A stretch of DNA of 29,630 nt from an uncultured Collinsella sp. (GCA_900541785.1 UQKY01000022.1:1-29630); one strand, 5' to 3'. Shown: positions 15,742 through 24,744, counted from the stretch's first letter. The notes: generated by a model from the letters alone, not told the origin. Program-made: numbers and translations.

Positions 15742-18312
15742 TTACTGCCCAAAGACCTCTTCAGCGATGCGCGCGCTCTCGGCGGCGTCCTTGGCGTAGT
15801 AGTCCGCGCCGATCTGCTTGGCGTATTCGGGGGTGAGCACGGCGCCGCCCACGATGATCTTGACGCCTGGGACCTCGGCATGAAGTAGCTTGATGGTCTC
15901 CTCCATGGCGACGACCGTGGTGGTCATAAGCGCCGAAAGGCCGACGAGCTTAATGTCGCGCTCCTTGACGGTCTTGAGCACCTCCTGCGGATCGACGTCG
16001 CGACCCAGATCAAAGACGGTATAGCCGTAGTTATCGAGCAGCATCTTAACGATGTTCTTACCGATATCGTGGATGTCACCTTTAACGGTGGCCACGCAGA
16101 TCTTACCCTTGTCGGCAATCTCGCCGGCGGGCATCAGGCGCTTGATGGTGTCGAAGCCCACGCGTGCGGCTTCGGCCGAGGCCATGAGCTGCGGCAAGAA
16201 GAACTTGCCCTGGTCAAAGAGGACGCCAACCTCGTCGAGGGCGGGGATAAAGTGGTTGTTGATGAGGTCCATGGCGTCGTGATCTGCCAGCAGACGCTCG
16301 GTCTCGGCCGCGATTTCGCCCTTGCGGCCCGAGACGACCATGTGGCGGATGGGGTCGTCATCGGCGCTTGCGGTGGTGCTTGCGGCAGGCGCGGCATCGC
16401 TCGTTGCTGACTGAGCGGCCGCCGGGTTGGCGGCAATCTTGTACGGGTCGGTCCAGCCGGCGTAGCGCTCGATGTATCCGGTCGAGCCCTCGTCCTCAAC
16501 GCTCAGCACGCGATAGCTGTAGACGGTGTCCATAAAGCGCTTGGAAGCCGGGTTCATGATGGGGGCGTCCAGGCCCGCACCAAAGGCGGCGGCCAAAAAG
16601 ACCGAGCCCAGCAGCGGCCGCGCGGGCAGGCCAAAGCTGATGTTCGATACACCGAGTGCGCACTTGACGCCTAGGCGCTCCTTGCACATAGACATGGCAC
16701 GTAGAATCTGCTCAGCCTGGCGCTGGTTGGTCGAGGCGGTCATGACCAGGCAGTCGATGAGGATGCGGTCCGGGCCGATGCCGTAACGGGCGGCCTCGGC
16801 CACGATGCGCTCGGCGATGGCGAAGCGGGCCTCGGCTGTATCGGGGATGCCGCCCTCGTCGAGCGTAAGGCCGACGACGTTGGTGCCGTAGTGGGCGACC
16901 AGCGGGAAGATCTCGTCCATGATTTGCTGTTTGCCATTGACCGAGTTGATGATGGGCTTGCCGGCATAGCGACGCACGGCGGCCTCGACGGCGGCGGGGT
17001 CGGTGGAGTCGATCTGCAGCGGCAGCAGCGTGGAACCTTGGAGCTGCTCGGTCGCTTGCTGGATGACCTTGACCTCGTCGATCTCGGGCAGGCCCACGTT
17101 GACGTCCAGGATGTCGGCGCCCTGCTCCTGCTGGCTGATGCCCTGGCTCACGACGTAGTCCAGGTCGCCGTCGCGTAGGGCCTGCTGCAGGCGCTTTTTG
17201 CCGGTGGGGTTGATGCGCTCGCCGATGACGGCGATCTTATGGCCGTCACAGGGGAGGTCCACGACCGTCTGGGCGCTCGTGACCGACATGCTGGGCTTGC
17301 GGTGACGCGGGCTGGGCGTGTGGTTGTCGATGAGGGTGCGAAGTGCCGCCATATGCGTGGGCGTGGTACCGCAGCAGCCGCCGACGACGCTCACGCCGTC
17401 CTCGATCATGCCGGCGACGGCCTCGGCGTACTCGGGTGCCTGGATATCAAAGACGGTATTGCCGTCATCGTCAACGTGGGGCAGTCCCGCATTGGCCTGC
17501 ACCATAACTGGCTTGTCGGTGACGGTGAGCATACGCGCAGCGAGTCCTCGGAGCTCGGCCGGGCCCTGGCTGCAGTTGATGCCCAGGACGTCGGCACCGA
17601 TGGCGTCGAGGGTGATGGCGGCGACCTCGGGGCTCGTGCCCAAGAAGGTGCGACCGTCTTCCTCAAAGGTCATGGTGGCAAAGACGGGCAGGTCGGAGTT
17701 CTCGCGACAGGCGAGGACGGCGGCCTTGATCTCGGCAAGGTCGGTCATGGTCTCGATAATAAAGAGGTCCACACCCGCATCGACGCCGGCGCGCACCTCC
17801 TCGGCAAAGAGGTCGTAGGCCTCGTCAAAGCTGAGGGTGCCCAGGGGGCGCAGCAGGGCGCCGATAGGGCCGATGTCGCCGGCGACGTAGCGGGCGCCGG
17901 CCTCGCGGGCGCAGGTGACTGCCGCGGCAAAGACGTCTGCCACGGTAGCGGCGCCGTCGAGCTTGTGGGCGTTGGCGCCAAAGGTGTTGGCGGTGATCAC
18001 GTCACAGCCGGCCTCGACGTACTGACGCTGAATATCGGTAATGACCTGGGGCTCCTCAAAGTTGAGCAACTCGGGCAGGGCGCCGGCCTTCATGCCGGCC
18101 GCCTGCAGCATGGTGCCCATGCCGCCGTCGAACAGCAGGTGCCCCGTGCCCTCGATGGCGGCGCGCAGGCGATCGTCCTTAATGTGCAGGTCGTCGATCG
18201 TGCGCGTTTTGTACGCGGCGCCGTTGCAACGCGCAGCATTGACAGGTGCCGCCAGCGCGGAGCCGTCGGAATCATGGGTGATAAGTATGTTTGATCTATT
18301 CGCCATGTGCAT
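15742..18312 (-). CDS. metH: B12-dependent methionine synthase lacking the reactivation domain
   Basis: The 856-residue enzyme transfers a methyl group from methyltetrahydrofolate to homocysteine via cobalamin. Domain 1 (about 50-335) is the homocysteine module with zinc cysteines in GINCSQGP (about 246) and GGCCGTTP (about 312-313). Domain 2 (about 355-620) is the pterin-binding barrel, starting GERINPTGKKR. Domains 3-4 (about 665-856) are the cobalamin cap and Rossmann module with the lower-ligand motif DIHDIGK (about 747). The C-terminal SAM-dependent reactivation domain of E. coli MetH is missing; a separate protein at 20542-21333 fits that job. An alanine/serine/threonine linker lies near 630-655. 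The first ~45 residues are not part of the family fold. The ATG overlaps the end of the endonuclease gene and no good ribosome site is visible. Confidence 0.93.
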   Translation of the reverse strand: MHMANRSNILITHDSDGSALAAPVNAARCNGAAYKTRTIDDLHIKDDRLRAAIEGTGHLLFDGGMGTMLQAAGMKAGALPELLNFEEPQVITDIQRQYVEAGCDVITANTFGANAHKLDGAATVADVFAAAVTCAREAGARYVAGDIGPIGALLRPLGTLSFDEAYDLFAEEVRAGVDAGVDLFIIETMTDLAEIKAAVLACRENSDLPVFATMTFEEDGRTFLGTSPEVAAITLDAIGADVLGINCSQGPAELRGLAARMLTVTDKPVMVQANAGLPHVDDDGNTVFDIQAPEYAEAVAGMIEDGVSVVGGCCGTTPTHMAALRTLIDNHTPSPRHRKPSMSVTSAQTVVDLPCDGHKIAVIGERINPTGKKRLQQALRDGDLDYVVSQGISQQEQGADILDVNVGLPEIDEVKVIQQATEQLQGSTLLPLQIDSTDPAAVEAAVRRYAGKPIINSVNGKQQIMDEIFPLVAHYGTNVVGLTLDEGGIPDTAEARFAIAERIVAEAARYGIGPDRILIDCLVMTASTNQRQAEQILRAMSMCKERLGVKCALGVSNISFGLPARPLLGSVFLAAAFGAGLDAPIMNPASKRFMDTVYSYRVLSVEDEGSTGYIERYAGWTDPYKIAANPAAAQSATSDAAPAASTTASADDDPIRHMVVSGRKGEIAAETERLLADHDAMDLINNHFIPALDEVGVLFDQGKFFLPQLMASAEAARVGFDTIKRLMPAGEIADKGKICVATVKGDIHDIGKNIVKMLLDNYGYTVFDLGRDVDPQEVLKTVKERDIKLVGLSALMTTTVVAMEETIKLLHAEVPGVKIIVGGAVLTPEYAKQIGADYYAKDAAESARIAEEVFGQ

Positions 18313-19309
18313 CCATTTCGTCTAGAGCCCACTGAGGAATTTCGATTTGAAGAGATTTGTCGGGTTCGATATCTTCGATTCGCTTGTTGTAGTGGGCAAG
18401 AAGCCGTGCGACATTTAATCGAATTAGGCCTCGCTTGTAGAACGATAATTCTTCAATATTGATGCCGATAAACGATTCGAGCGCGATGACCTGTACGCGA
18501 TTGCCGAGCCCCTCACTTTCGAACAGTCCGTAAGCGAAGGAAACTTTATCGTGGGGGACAACGACGATGGGCCGAATGCCATTTCGAATGTTATCTCGGC
18601 ATCGATCGGTCAATTTGGCCATTGGCGATACAGTCACATGAAATGCAGCATCATTGATTTGGAAATCGCCAGAACGGTCTGTCTGCTGGTCAGCGGCGTT
18701 TGAGTTGTCCTTTCCGATTTCTATGGTTGGAAATAACATCTCTAGTTTTGCACCTACCAGGTGCTGTGCGACGGTACCCGTTGGCTTATCGGACCGTAGG
18801 CTTGCTTGGTCTAGGATATCATCGACAATGACAGAAATTGGTTTTTGAAGATCGATTTCGACTTTGATTCTCTGCCGGTTAAAGAAATCGACCTGGATTC
18901 GCTCGACGAAGAAATTGGCGATTGCATTCGCAGCTTCAAGACGAGTGTCTTCGCAAGTGTCACTGGGTAGGGCAGAGTTGATAATTGTGGCAAGCTCAAG
19001 CGCCATCGGGAGTGTGCCGCGTGAGGTTCTGCCACCCTCTGATGCGAAGGCACGCGTTTCCCCATGTCTGGCTAAAACTGTTTTGATGCATGCTCCACTT
19101 AGGCCTCGTACTTGGCTCCCCTTGTCCGATTGCACGTAATCGTCGGTGAGCGGAAAACGGTTCTGCAACAGCTCGCTTATACCTATGCCAACCGCCATGA
19201 CGTTACGGTTGACATTGCCTCGCTTGCTGCGCTTGGATTCGTACCAGAGTTCAATGGCATCCAAGATGTCTTTATCGGGCTCGCTCAAGGAGCAATTGGT
19301 CATTTCCAT
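18296..19309 (-). CDS. Putative type II restriction endonuclease (DUF4928-like)
   Basis: The protein has 337 residues, is soluble and has ordinary charge. It overlaps the end of a C5 DNA methyltransferase gene by 38 bp, the arrangement typical of a type II restriction-modification pair. Residues 66-76 (SQVRGLSGACI) and the middle strand-rich part (FQINDAAFHVTVSP, about 225-240) look like the DUF4928 restriction-enzyme family as I remember it. Candidate acidic and lysine residues of a PD-(D/E)XK core are present but I cannot assign them with confidence. The DNA is clearly AT-richer than the genes on both sides. I chose the ATG at 19309 (ggag upstream); the frame is open to 19357. The stop lies inside the metH start region. 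Confidence 0.7.
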   Translation of the reverse strand: MEMTNCSLSEPDKDILDAIELWYESKRSKRGNVNRNVMAVGIGISELLQNRFPLTDDYVQSDKGSQVRGLSGACIKTVLARHGETRAFASEGGRTSRGTLPMALELATIINSALPSDTCEDTRLEAANAIANFFVERIQVDFFNRQRIKVEIDLQKPISVIVDDILDQASLRSDKPTGTVAQHLVGAKLEMLFPTIEIGKDNSNAADQQTDRSGDFQINDAAFHVTVSPMAKLTDRCRDNIRNGIRPIVVVPHDKVSFAYGLFESEGLGNRVQVIALESFIGINIEELSFYKRGLIRLNVARLLAHYNKRIEDIEPDKSLQIEIPQWALDEMDAHGE

Positions 19310-20432
19310 TATTGTCCACTCCGTTCCTTGAAGACATAAGCGCGGGTTTGACTGCATTTTTTATAAGCCAAGTGACAACTGGCACGGCAACTGCATCGCC
19401 GAATGCGTAGCGAATCTGAGCATCAGAGAAGCCGCTAAACTGACATGAGTCAGCACCTTGGAGACGGGCATATTCAGCTCCAGTCATCCAGCGAACTTCT
19501 ATCTTTCCGTTTTCGCATATAACGACTGCCTGTCTTGATGAGCCGCCGCGAGCCGTTCTTAGACATCCGGCAATTTCTTCTTCACGGATTTCCCAGCGCA
19601 CAACGCCCGATCGCGTGCGACGGTAAGCAGTGCGAACAATTTTTTCTTTGGCATTTAAGAAGCGCTGAAGGCGCTCTGCTTGATGCGGTGCAAGTGAGTC
19701 GATAAATGCTTGTATTTGGTTTTTGTTCCACCAACGCTTGTCGTCCTCGGGAATATTTTCAACAACCATTGCAAGGCCCGTCATACGAAGTGGGCTCGGC
19801 TCGTTTAGGTGAGAGACGTGCGTAATGAGTGAAGGGTCGGAGTGAATCCAGGAGACTTTTTCAGGTCGAAGCGAGGAATCGAGTCGGCTGTTGGGAAGAG
19901 GGTTTTTTAATCCGACGACAAACATGCGGGGGCGTGACTGGGGAAGCCAGTGCCGTGCATCGATAAAATAAGCGTCGCATGAATAGCCTAAACGATTAAA
20001 TTCCTGGCAAACGAGTCTAAAGTCATCACTGTTATTAGACGTGGCAAGGCCGATGACATTTTCGAGAACAAGTGCCCGCGGGGCACGATCGCTCATTCCT
20101 TCGATGGCCTTAATAAAGCCAAAGAACGCACTGGACTCTTTGCCAGAGATAAGTCCCTCCCTGTTTCCCGCGAGAGATAAGTTTGTGCAAGGGCTTGACG
20201 CCCATGCGATGTCGGCTTGGGGTATTAGGTCGGGGTCGAGTGTGTGGACATCCTGCTCGACTAGATGCTCATCGCCCCAACACTGGCTGTACATGGCGCA
20301 TTTAGTATGATCTATGTCATTTGCCCAGATTGTTTTGATTCCGGCTTTTGCCATGCCGGCACGAGCCAAGCCAATGCCTGAAAAAAACTCGAGCGCGGTT
20401 AGTTGTGGCGAGAACTGCAGAATGTTGTGCAT
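19272..20432 (-). CDS. DNA (cytosine-5) methyltransferase
   Basis: The 386-residue enzyme has the C5-methyltransferase motifs in order: motif I FFSGIGLARAG (about 16-26), motif IV with the catalytic cysteine SSPCTNLSLAG (Cys about 82), motif VI LVLENV (about 121-126), and motif VIII-like YRRTRSGVVRW. Motif X is YAFGDAVAVPVVTWL near the C-terminus. Together with the downstream gene it should form a type II restriction-modification system; the recognition sequence cannot be read from the protein. It starts 109 bp after the MetH-activation gene. The lower GC content and the position inside a methionine operon suggest acquisition by transfer. Confidence 0.93.
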   Translation of the reverse strand: MHNILQFSPQLTALEFFSGIGLARAGMAKAGIKTIWANDIDHTKCAMYSQCWGDEHLVEQDVHTLDPDLIPQADIAWASSPCTNLSLAGNREGLISGKESSAFFGFIKAIEGMSDRAPRALVLENVIGLATSNNSDDFRLVCQEFNRLGYSCDAYFIDARHWLPQSRPRMFVVGLKNPLPNSRLDSSLRPEKVSWIHSDPSLITHVSHLNEPSPLRMTGLAMVVENIPEDDKRWWNKNQIQAFIDSLAPHQAERLQRFLNAKEKIVRTAYRRTRSGVVRWEIREEEIAGCLRTARGGSSRQAVVICENGKIEVRWMTGAEYARLQGADSCQFSGFSDAQIRYAFGDAVAVPVVTWLIKNAVKPALMSSRNGVDNNGNDQLLLERAR

Positions 20433-20541
20433 GTACTGGCTTTCAGATAGTTGTTATTTGGCATCTTATGGTACTTGTTTGTGAGGACATCCGCTTACAT
20501 ACGGATGAGATTCCCTCGATACCGTGCCATCAATTGACATT

Positions 20542-21333
20542 TTATCCAGAATGCGAATAGCAGGTGGTGTGGGCGGCGCGGAAGCGGCAGTGCTCACGCA
20601 TGCGGCAGATATTGCAGGTGGGGCGGCTCTGGGCGTCGTGGACATCGCCGTCAAACAGGCCGATCACCGCGGTCACGCTCTTGGTGGGCATGAGCAGGCT
20701 GGTGGGGGTGACGGTAAGTCCAATGAGGCGCGTGGCGTTAAGTGCATCCACGATCGAGCGCTGGGCAGAGAGCGGGCAGTCGCCATAGCCGGGACTGAAG
20801 CGCCAGTTGCCGGCGAGCCCGTGTGCGGTGGCCGCGGCCTTGACTTGCTGGTCCATCTGCTCGACGGCAGCTTCTACATAGGCAGAGCATGCGGCATCGA
20901 GCACGGCGCCTTCCAGGGGTTGCTGAGCTCCGGTGGTTCGCAGACGGCGTTCGGCAGACATCCCGAGGGTACATGCCATGAGCGCCGCCAGGCGGGCGTC
21001 CTTAAGGTGGCGATAGATATCACGACCCCGCAGCTCAACATTGGTGCCAACCAAGCGGATGCAGGGCTCGCCCTGCTCGTCAACGCCCGTGGCATCGACG
21101 GCAAACACGCGTCGCACGCCGCGGGGCTCGATATCCAGCTCTAGGCGCTCGACCACAAGCTCAATTCGTCGTGACAGCTCGGGCTCAATCTGCTGGCCGC
21201 CGTAGCCCAGATACCGCAGCATCTCGGCACGGTCGACACGAGGGTGGCGGGCAGCGTCGATACGGTAAAGCGCCGGCGACGCAAGGTCGGCCGGCACTTC
21301 AACAACGGTTGTATCGACGTGCGGTTTTTCCAT
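20542..21333 (-). CDS. Stand-alone MetH reactivation-domain protein
   Basis: This 263-residue protein resembles the C-terminal activation domain of MetH, which binds S-adenosylmethionine and helps reduce and remethylate inactive cob(II)alamin. The key SAM-site stretch is RFSPGYGDCPL (about residues 178-188), matching the family RxxPGYG signature. The N-terminal half contains the RYLGYGGQQIEPEL segment seen in split versions. The C-terminus adds a cysteine cluster, CNICRMREHC (CxxC-x5-C), absent from the E. coli domain and possibly a metal or Fe-S site. Its start overlaps the metF stop (TAATG), so the two are translationally coupled. It complements the short MetH encoded downstream of the restriction-modification genes. 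Confidence 0.88.
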   Translation of the reverse strand: MEKPHVDTTVVEVPADLASPALYRIDAARHPRVDRAEMLRYLGYGGQQIEPELSRRIELVVERLELDIEPRGVRRVFAVDATGVDEQGEPCIRLVGTNVELRGRDIYRHLKDARLAALMACTLGMSAERRLRTTGAQQPLEGAVLDAACSAYVEAAVEQMDQQVKAAATAHGLAGNWRFSPGYGDCPLSAQRSIVDALNATRLIGLTVTPTSLLMPTKSVTAVIGLFDGDVHDAQSRPTCNICRMREHCRFRAAHTTCYSHSG

Positions 21334-22205
21334 TACCCCAGGCGCTCCATAATGGTCGCGGCGATTGCAGGACGGTTCATAGTGTACAGGTGCAGGCCGT
21401 CGGCGCCGTGCTCCTTAAGGTCGCAAAGCTGACGAGCAGCATAATCTACACCGGCTGTCTGCAGGCTCTCGGGGTCGTTCTCGTACTTGGCGAGGATCTT
21501 GATGACGGGGGAGGGCAGCGACGCGCCGCACATAAAGACCATGCGGCTGATCTGCGACTTGCCCATAAACGGCATGATGCCCGCGGTAATGGGCACGGTG
21601 ATGCCGGCCTTGTCGGCAAGCTCGCGGAAGCGATAGAAGCACTCGTTATCAAAGAAGAGCTGTGTCACAAAGAAGCTTGCGCCGGCATCTTGCTTTTGCT
21701 TGAGGTGCTCGACCGAGACGTTGAGGTCCTCGCAGGCAATGTGGCCCTCGGGGTAGGCTGCGGCGCCCACGCAAAAGCCGGCGTCGACGAGCTCGGGGAT
21801 GAGGTCGCGGGCGTAGGCGTAGTCCGAGGCGGGCTTGTCGTCCTCAGTCGCGCCAGCGGGAAGATCACCACGCAGGGCCAGGATGTTTTCAACGCCGGCG
21901 GTGCGATACTCGTCAATCTTGGCGGCGATGTCGGCGTGGGTGCGGCCCACGCAGGTGAGATGCGCTACCGAGGGTGTATCGAATTCGCTCGTAATCATAT
22001 GCGCGATGGGGGCGGTGGTGGCACCGTTACCCGAGCCGCCGGCCGAGCAGGTGACCGAGACAAAGCTCGGCGAAAGCTTGCACAGATTGCCTGCCACTTC
22101 GCGAGCCGTGTCGAGGGTAAGCTCGCCCTTGGGCGGGAACATCTCAAACGAAACGGGTGCGGTGCCCTGGAATGCTGCCTGCTTAAAAACCTCGTCGACG
22201 CGCAT
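21333..22205 (-). CDS. metF: 5,10-methylenetetrahydrofolate reductase
   Basis: This 290-residue flavoenzyme makes the methyl-tetrahydrofolate used by MetH. It has the catalytic glutamate in SFEMFPPKG (Glu about 21), the AHLTCVGRT strand and the flavin-binding NILALRGDLP loop (about 105-114). The QLFFDNECFYRF helix and ITAGIMP barrel strand follow. The ATG at 22205 has an aaaggag ribosome site; an extension to 22247 lacks support. It is the first gene of the five-gene minus-strand operon. A possible -10 (TAGAAT, plus-strand 22250-22255) lies 45 bp upstream. I found no SAM riboswitch or T-box in the 5' region. Confidence 0.96.
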   Translation of the reverse strand: MRVDEVFKQAAFQGTAPVSFEMFPPKGELTLDTAREVAGNLCKLSPSFVSVTCSAGGSGNGATTAPIAHMITSEFDTPSVAHLTCVGRTHADIAAKIDEYRTAGVENILALRGDLPAGATEDDKPASDYAYARDLIPELVDAGFCVGAAAYPEGHIACEDLNVSVEHLKQKQDAGASFFVTQLFFDNECFYRFRELADKAGITVPITAGIMPFMGKSQISRMVFMCGASLPSPVIKILAKYENDPESLQTAGVDYAARQLCDLKEHGADGLHLYTMNRPAIAATIMERLG

Positions 22206-22340
22206 ATCGTGCTCCTTTAGATGCCTGGGTGCGATGTTTTGTTGCAAGGATTCTACAGCACCACTGCGCTAAGGCGGAGTTTCTCTCGCTATTTGGGGAT
22301 ACCAATCAAAGATGCCTTGCTATCGGCGTTTCCTATAACA

Positions 22341-22426
22341 GGGTAGTCAATCTAAGATGGGACTATATTGAATGGTATTTGATGCGAAATACCAGTTAAT
22401 AGAGCCCCATCCCAAATTGACTACCC
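22341..22426. repeat. Long imperfect palindrome between metF and glnN
   Basis: Arms 22341-22361 and 22406-22426 pair over 18 of 21 positions (gggtagtcaat at the outer end). Inside is a perfect tggtattt/aaatacca hairpin with ctat/atag between, so nearly the whole 86 bp can fold. It is AT-richer than neighbouring sequence and lies between divergent genes. It could be a REP/MITE-like element or a shared regulatory site. Confidence 0.75.
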
Positions 22427-22515
22427 TTAAACTATGGGGAGAGGTCTGCAATTTATACAGTTGATTGGCCATTAAGGGCGGCAGCGCCGCTGTGATGCGG
22501 TAACCTCATTGATTG

Positions 22516-22610
22516 GTTTCGCGACAGCAACATAACGGTAATGTCGCGGAAACACGGCGAGTCTAAGCTATGACTCGTTCGTTAGTAATCAACACCGCAT
22601 CTCACGCGGT
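22516..22610 (+). promoter_or_regulatory. Hairpin-rich 5' leader of the glutamine synthetase gene
   Basis: Three successive stem-loops precede the start codon. The first is gtttcgcgaca/tgtcgcggaaac with one bulge (22516-22553), the second cgagtc/gactcg (22558-22577) and the third accgc/gcggt (22594-22610). The ribosome site aaggga follows. No known riboswitch consensus is recognised. Confidence 0.45.
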
Positions 22611-22632
22611 GCCGATACGAAGGGAGTTCCGT

Positions 22633-24720
22633 ATGGCCGATCTTACTGACCGCTTCGGGACCATGGTGTTCTCTGAGGAAGTCATGAAGGACTACCTCCC
22701 CAAGGACATTTGGAAGCGCCTTGCTGCAACCCTCGAGGACGGTGAGCCGCTCGACCTGGATGTGGCCAACGCCGTTGCCCACGCCATGAAGGTCTGGGCC
22801 ATCTCCAAGGGCGCGACGCACTACGCGCACTGGTTCCAGCCGCTTTCGGGCATTACTTCCGAGAAGCACGACAGCTTCCTCGAGCCCAACCACGACGGCA
22901 CCGCCATCACCAAGTTTACGGGCAAGAACCTCATCCAGGGCGAGCCGGATGCCTCCAGCTTCCCCAACGGCGGCCTGCGTGCCACCTTCGAGGCCCGTGG
23001 CTACACCGCTTGGGATCCTACCAGCCCCGCCTTCATTAAGGACGATGTCCTGTGCATCCCCACGGCTTTCTGCTCCTACACGGGCGAGGCCCTGGACAAG
23101 AAGACCCCGCTGCTGCGCTCCATGACCGCGCTCTCGCGTGAGTCCAAGCGCGTTTTGGCGCTGTTTGGTAAGACCCCCAAGAAGGTCGTTCCTTCCGTGG
23201 GCGATGAGCAGGAGTACTTCCTGATCAAGAAGGACGCTTACCGCAAGCGCAGGGACCTGGTCATCACCGGCCGCACCCTCTTTGGTGCTGCTCCCTGCAA
23301 GGGCCAGGAGCTCGAGGAGCACTACTTTGGCGCTATCCGCCCCACCGTCTCGGCCTATATGAAGGATCTGGACGATGAGCTGTGGGCGCTTGGCATTCCC
23401 GCCAAGACCAAGCACAACGAGGTTGCTCCCTGCCAGCATGAGCTTGCACCGGTCTATGGCGAGGTCAACGAGGCCATCGACCAGAATCTGGTCATGATGG
23501 AGAAGATGAAGCTCATCGCCTCTCGCCACGACTTGGTCTGCCTGCTGCACGAGAAGCCCTTCGAGGGCATCAACGGTTCGGGCAAGCACAACAACTGGTC
23601 GCTTGGCACCGAGTCCGAGAATCTGCTCGATCCGGGTGACACCCCGCTCGACAACCTGCAGTTCATCGTCTTCCTCACCGCGGTGATCGAGGCCGTCGAT
23701 AACTATCAGGAGCTCCTGCGTGCCTCCGTTGCCTCGGCCGGCAACGACCATCGTCTGGGCGCCAACGAGGCTCCTCCGGCGATTATGTCCATCTTCCTGG
23801 GCGACCAGCTTACCGAGGTCGTCGAGAAGATCATCGATGGCAAGGCTTCCGTCCATGCCACGCGCGGCGTGCTCGACCTGGGCGCCGATACCCTGCCCAA
23901 GCTGATGCAGGACAACACCGACCGCAACCGCACCTCCCCGTTTGCCTTCACCGGCAACAAGTTTGAGTTCCGTGCCTGCGGCTCCGAGCAGAACGTCTCC
24001 GACTCCAACTTGGTGCTCGATGCCGCCGTGGCCAAGTCGCTCAAGTCCTTCGCCGACGCGCTTGAGGGTACGCCCGAGGATAAGTTCCAGGACGCCGCGC
24101 TCGAGTACTGCAAGAAGGTGCTGACCGATCACCAGCGCATCCTGTTCTCTGGCGACGGTTACTCCGACGAGTGGCCCATTGAGGCCGAGAAGCGCGGCCT
24201 TGCCAACAACAAGACCACGGCCGACGCCCTGCCCGCCTTTGTTTCCGATAAGGCTATCGCGCTCTTTGAGGAGACGGGCGTCCTGACCAAGGCCGAGGCC
24301 CAGTGCCGCTACGACTGCAAGCTCGAGAAGTACAACAAGCTCATGAACATCGAGGCCACCACGATGGTTCGCGAGGCGCGTCGTACCTATCGCCCGGTCA
24401 TTACCGCCTATGCCACCAAGGTCGCTAAGGGCCTTGAGACTATTCGTGCCGCCGGTGCTGAGGCCGCCATGCAGTGCGAGCAGAACACGCTCAACAAGCT
24501 CTGCAACGGCATCACCGCCATCAACGACTCTATCAAGGCGCTCGACGCCGTGCATCAGAAGGCCGAGGCCCTCGATGGTCAGGAGCAGGCCAATGTGTAC
24601 GCACACGAGGTCGTTCCCGCTATGGATACACTGCGCGCCGCCGTGGATGCCATGGAGGAGATCGTGGCCGCCGACTACTGGCCGGTTCCGACCTACGACG
24701 ACATCCTGTTCTATGTGTAA
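22633..24720 (+). CDS. glnN: Glutamine synthetase, type III
   Basis: The 695-residue enzyme makes glutamine from glutamate and ammonia with ATP. Its length and motifs fit the GSIII class rather than the ~450-residue type I. The N-terminal MVFSEEVMKDYLPKDIWKRL segment is class-specific. Active-site stretches include THYAHWFQPLSG (about 68-79), DEQEYFLI (metal-binding glutamates, about 196-203), KHNEVAPCQHELAPVYGE (about 262-279), GKHNNWSLGT and GNDHRLGANEAPPAIMS. The ATG at 22633 has an agggag ribosome site. A frame from 22570 would translate the leader hairpins. It is monocistronic with its own terminator and is divergent from metF. Confidence 0.96.
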   Translation: MADLTDRFGTMVFSEEVMKDYLPKDIWKRLAATLEDGEPLDLDVANAVAHAMKVWAISKGATHYAHWFQPLSGITSEKHDSFLEPNHDGTAITKFTGKNLIQGEPDASSFPNGGLRATFEARGYTAWDPTSPAFIKDDVLCIPTAFCSYTGEALDKKTPLLRSMTALSRESKRVLALFGKTPKKVVPSVGDEQEYFLIKKDAYRKRRDLVITGRTLFGAAPCKGQELEEHYFGAIRPTVSAYMKDLDDELWALGIPAKTKHNEVAPCQHELAPVYGEVNEAIDQNLVMMEKMKLIASRHDLVCLLHEKPFEGINGSGKHNNWSLGTESENLLDPGDTPLDNLQFIVFLTAVIEAVDNYQELLRASVASAGNDHRLGANEAPPAIMSIFLGDQLTEVVEKIIDGKASVHATRGVLDLGADTLPKLMQDNTDRNRTSPFAFTGNKFEFRACGSEQNVSDSNLVLDAAVAKSLKSFADALEGTPEDKFQDAALEYCKKVLTDHQRILFSGDGYSDEWPIEAEKRGLANNKTTADALPAFVSDKAIALFEETGVLTKAEAQCRYDCKLEKYNKLMNIEATTMVREARRTYRPVITAYATKVAKGLETIRAAGAEAAMQCEQNTLNKLCNGITAINDSIKALDAVHQKAEALDGQEQANVYAHEVVPAMDTLRAAVDAMEEIVAADYWPVPTYDDILFYV

Positions 24721-24744
24721 CAGACGCGTTTGATTTTGCGCTCG

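Noticed and set aside
14218..15888. 556-codon plus-strand open frame opposite the PFL gene
   Set aside because: It lies antisense to a conserved UPF0210 gene and runs through a terminator-like hairpin and intergenic sequence. It is rich in Gly, Asp and His, typical of shadow frames.
22206..22340. SAM-I riboswitch or T-box before metF
   Set aside because: None of the conserved core segments of either element can be found in the minus-strand leader.
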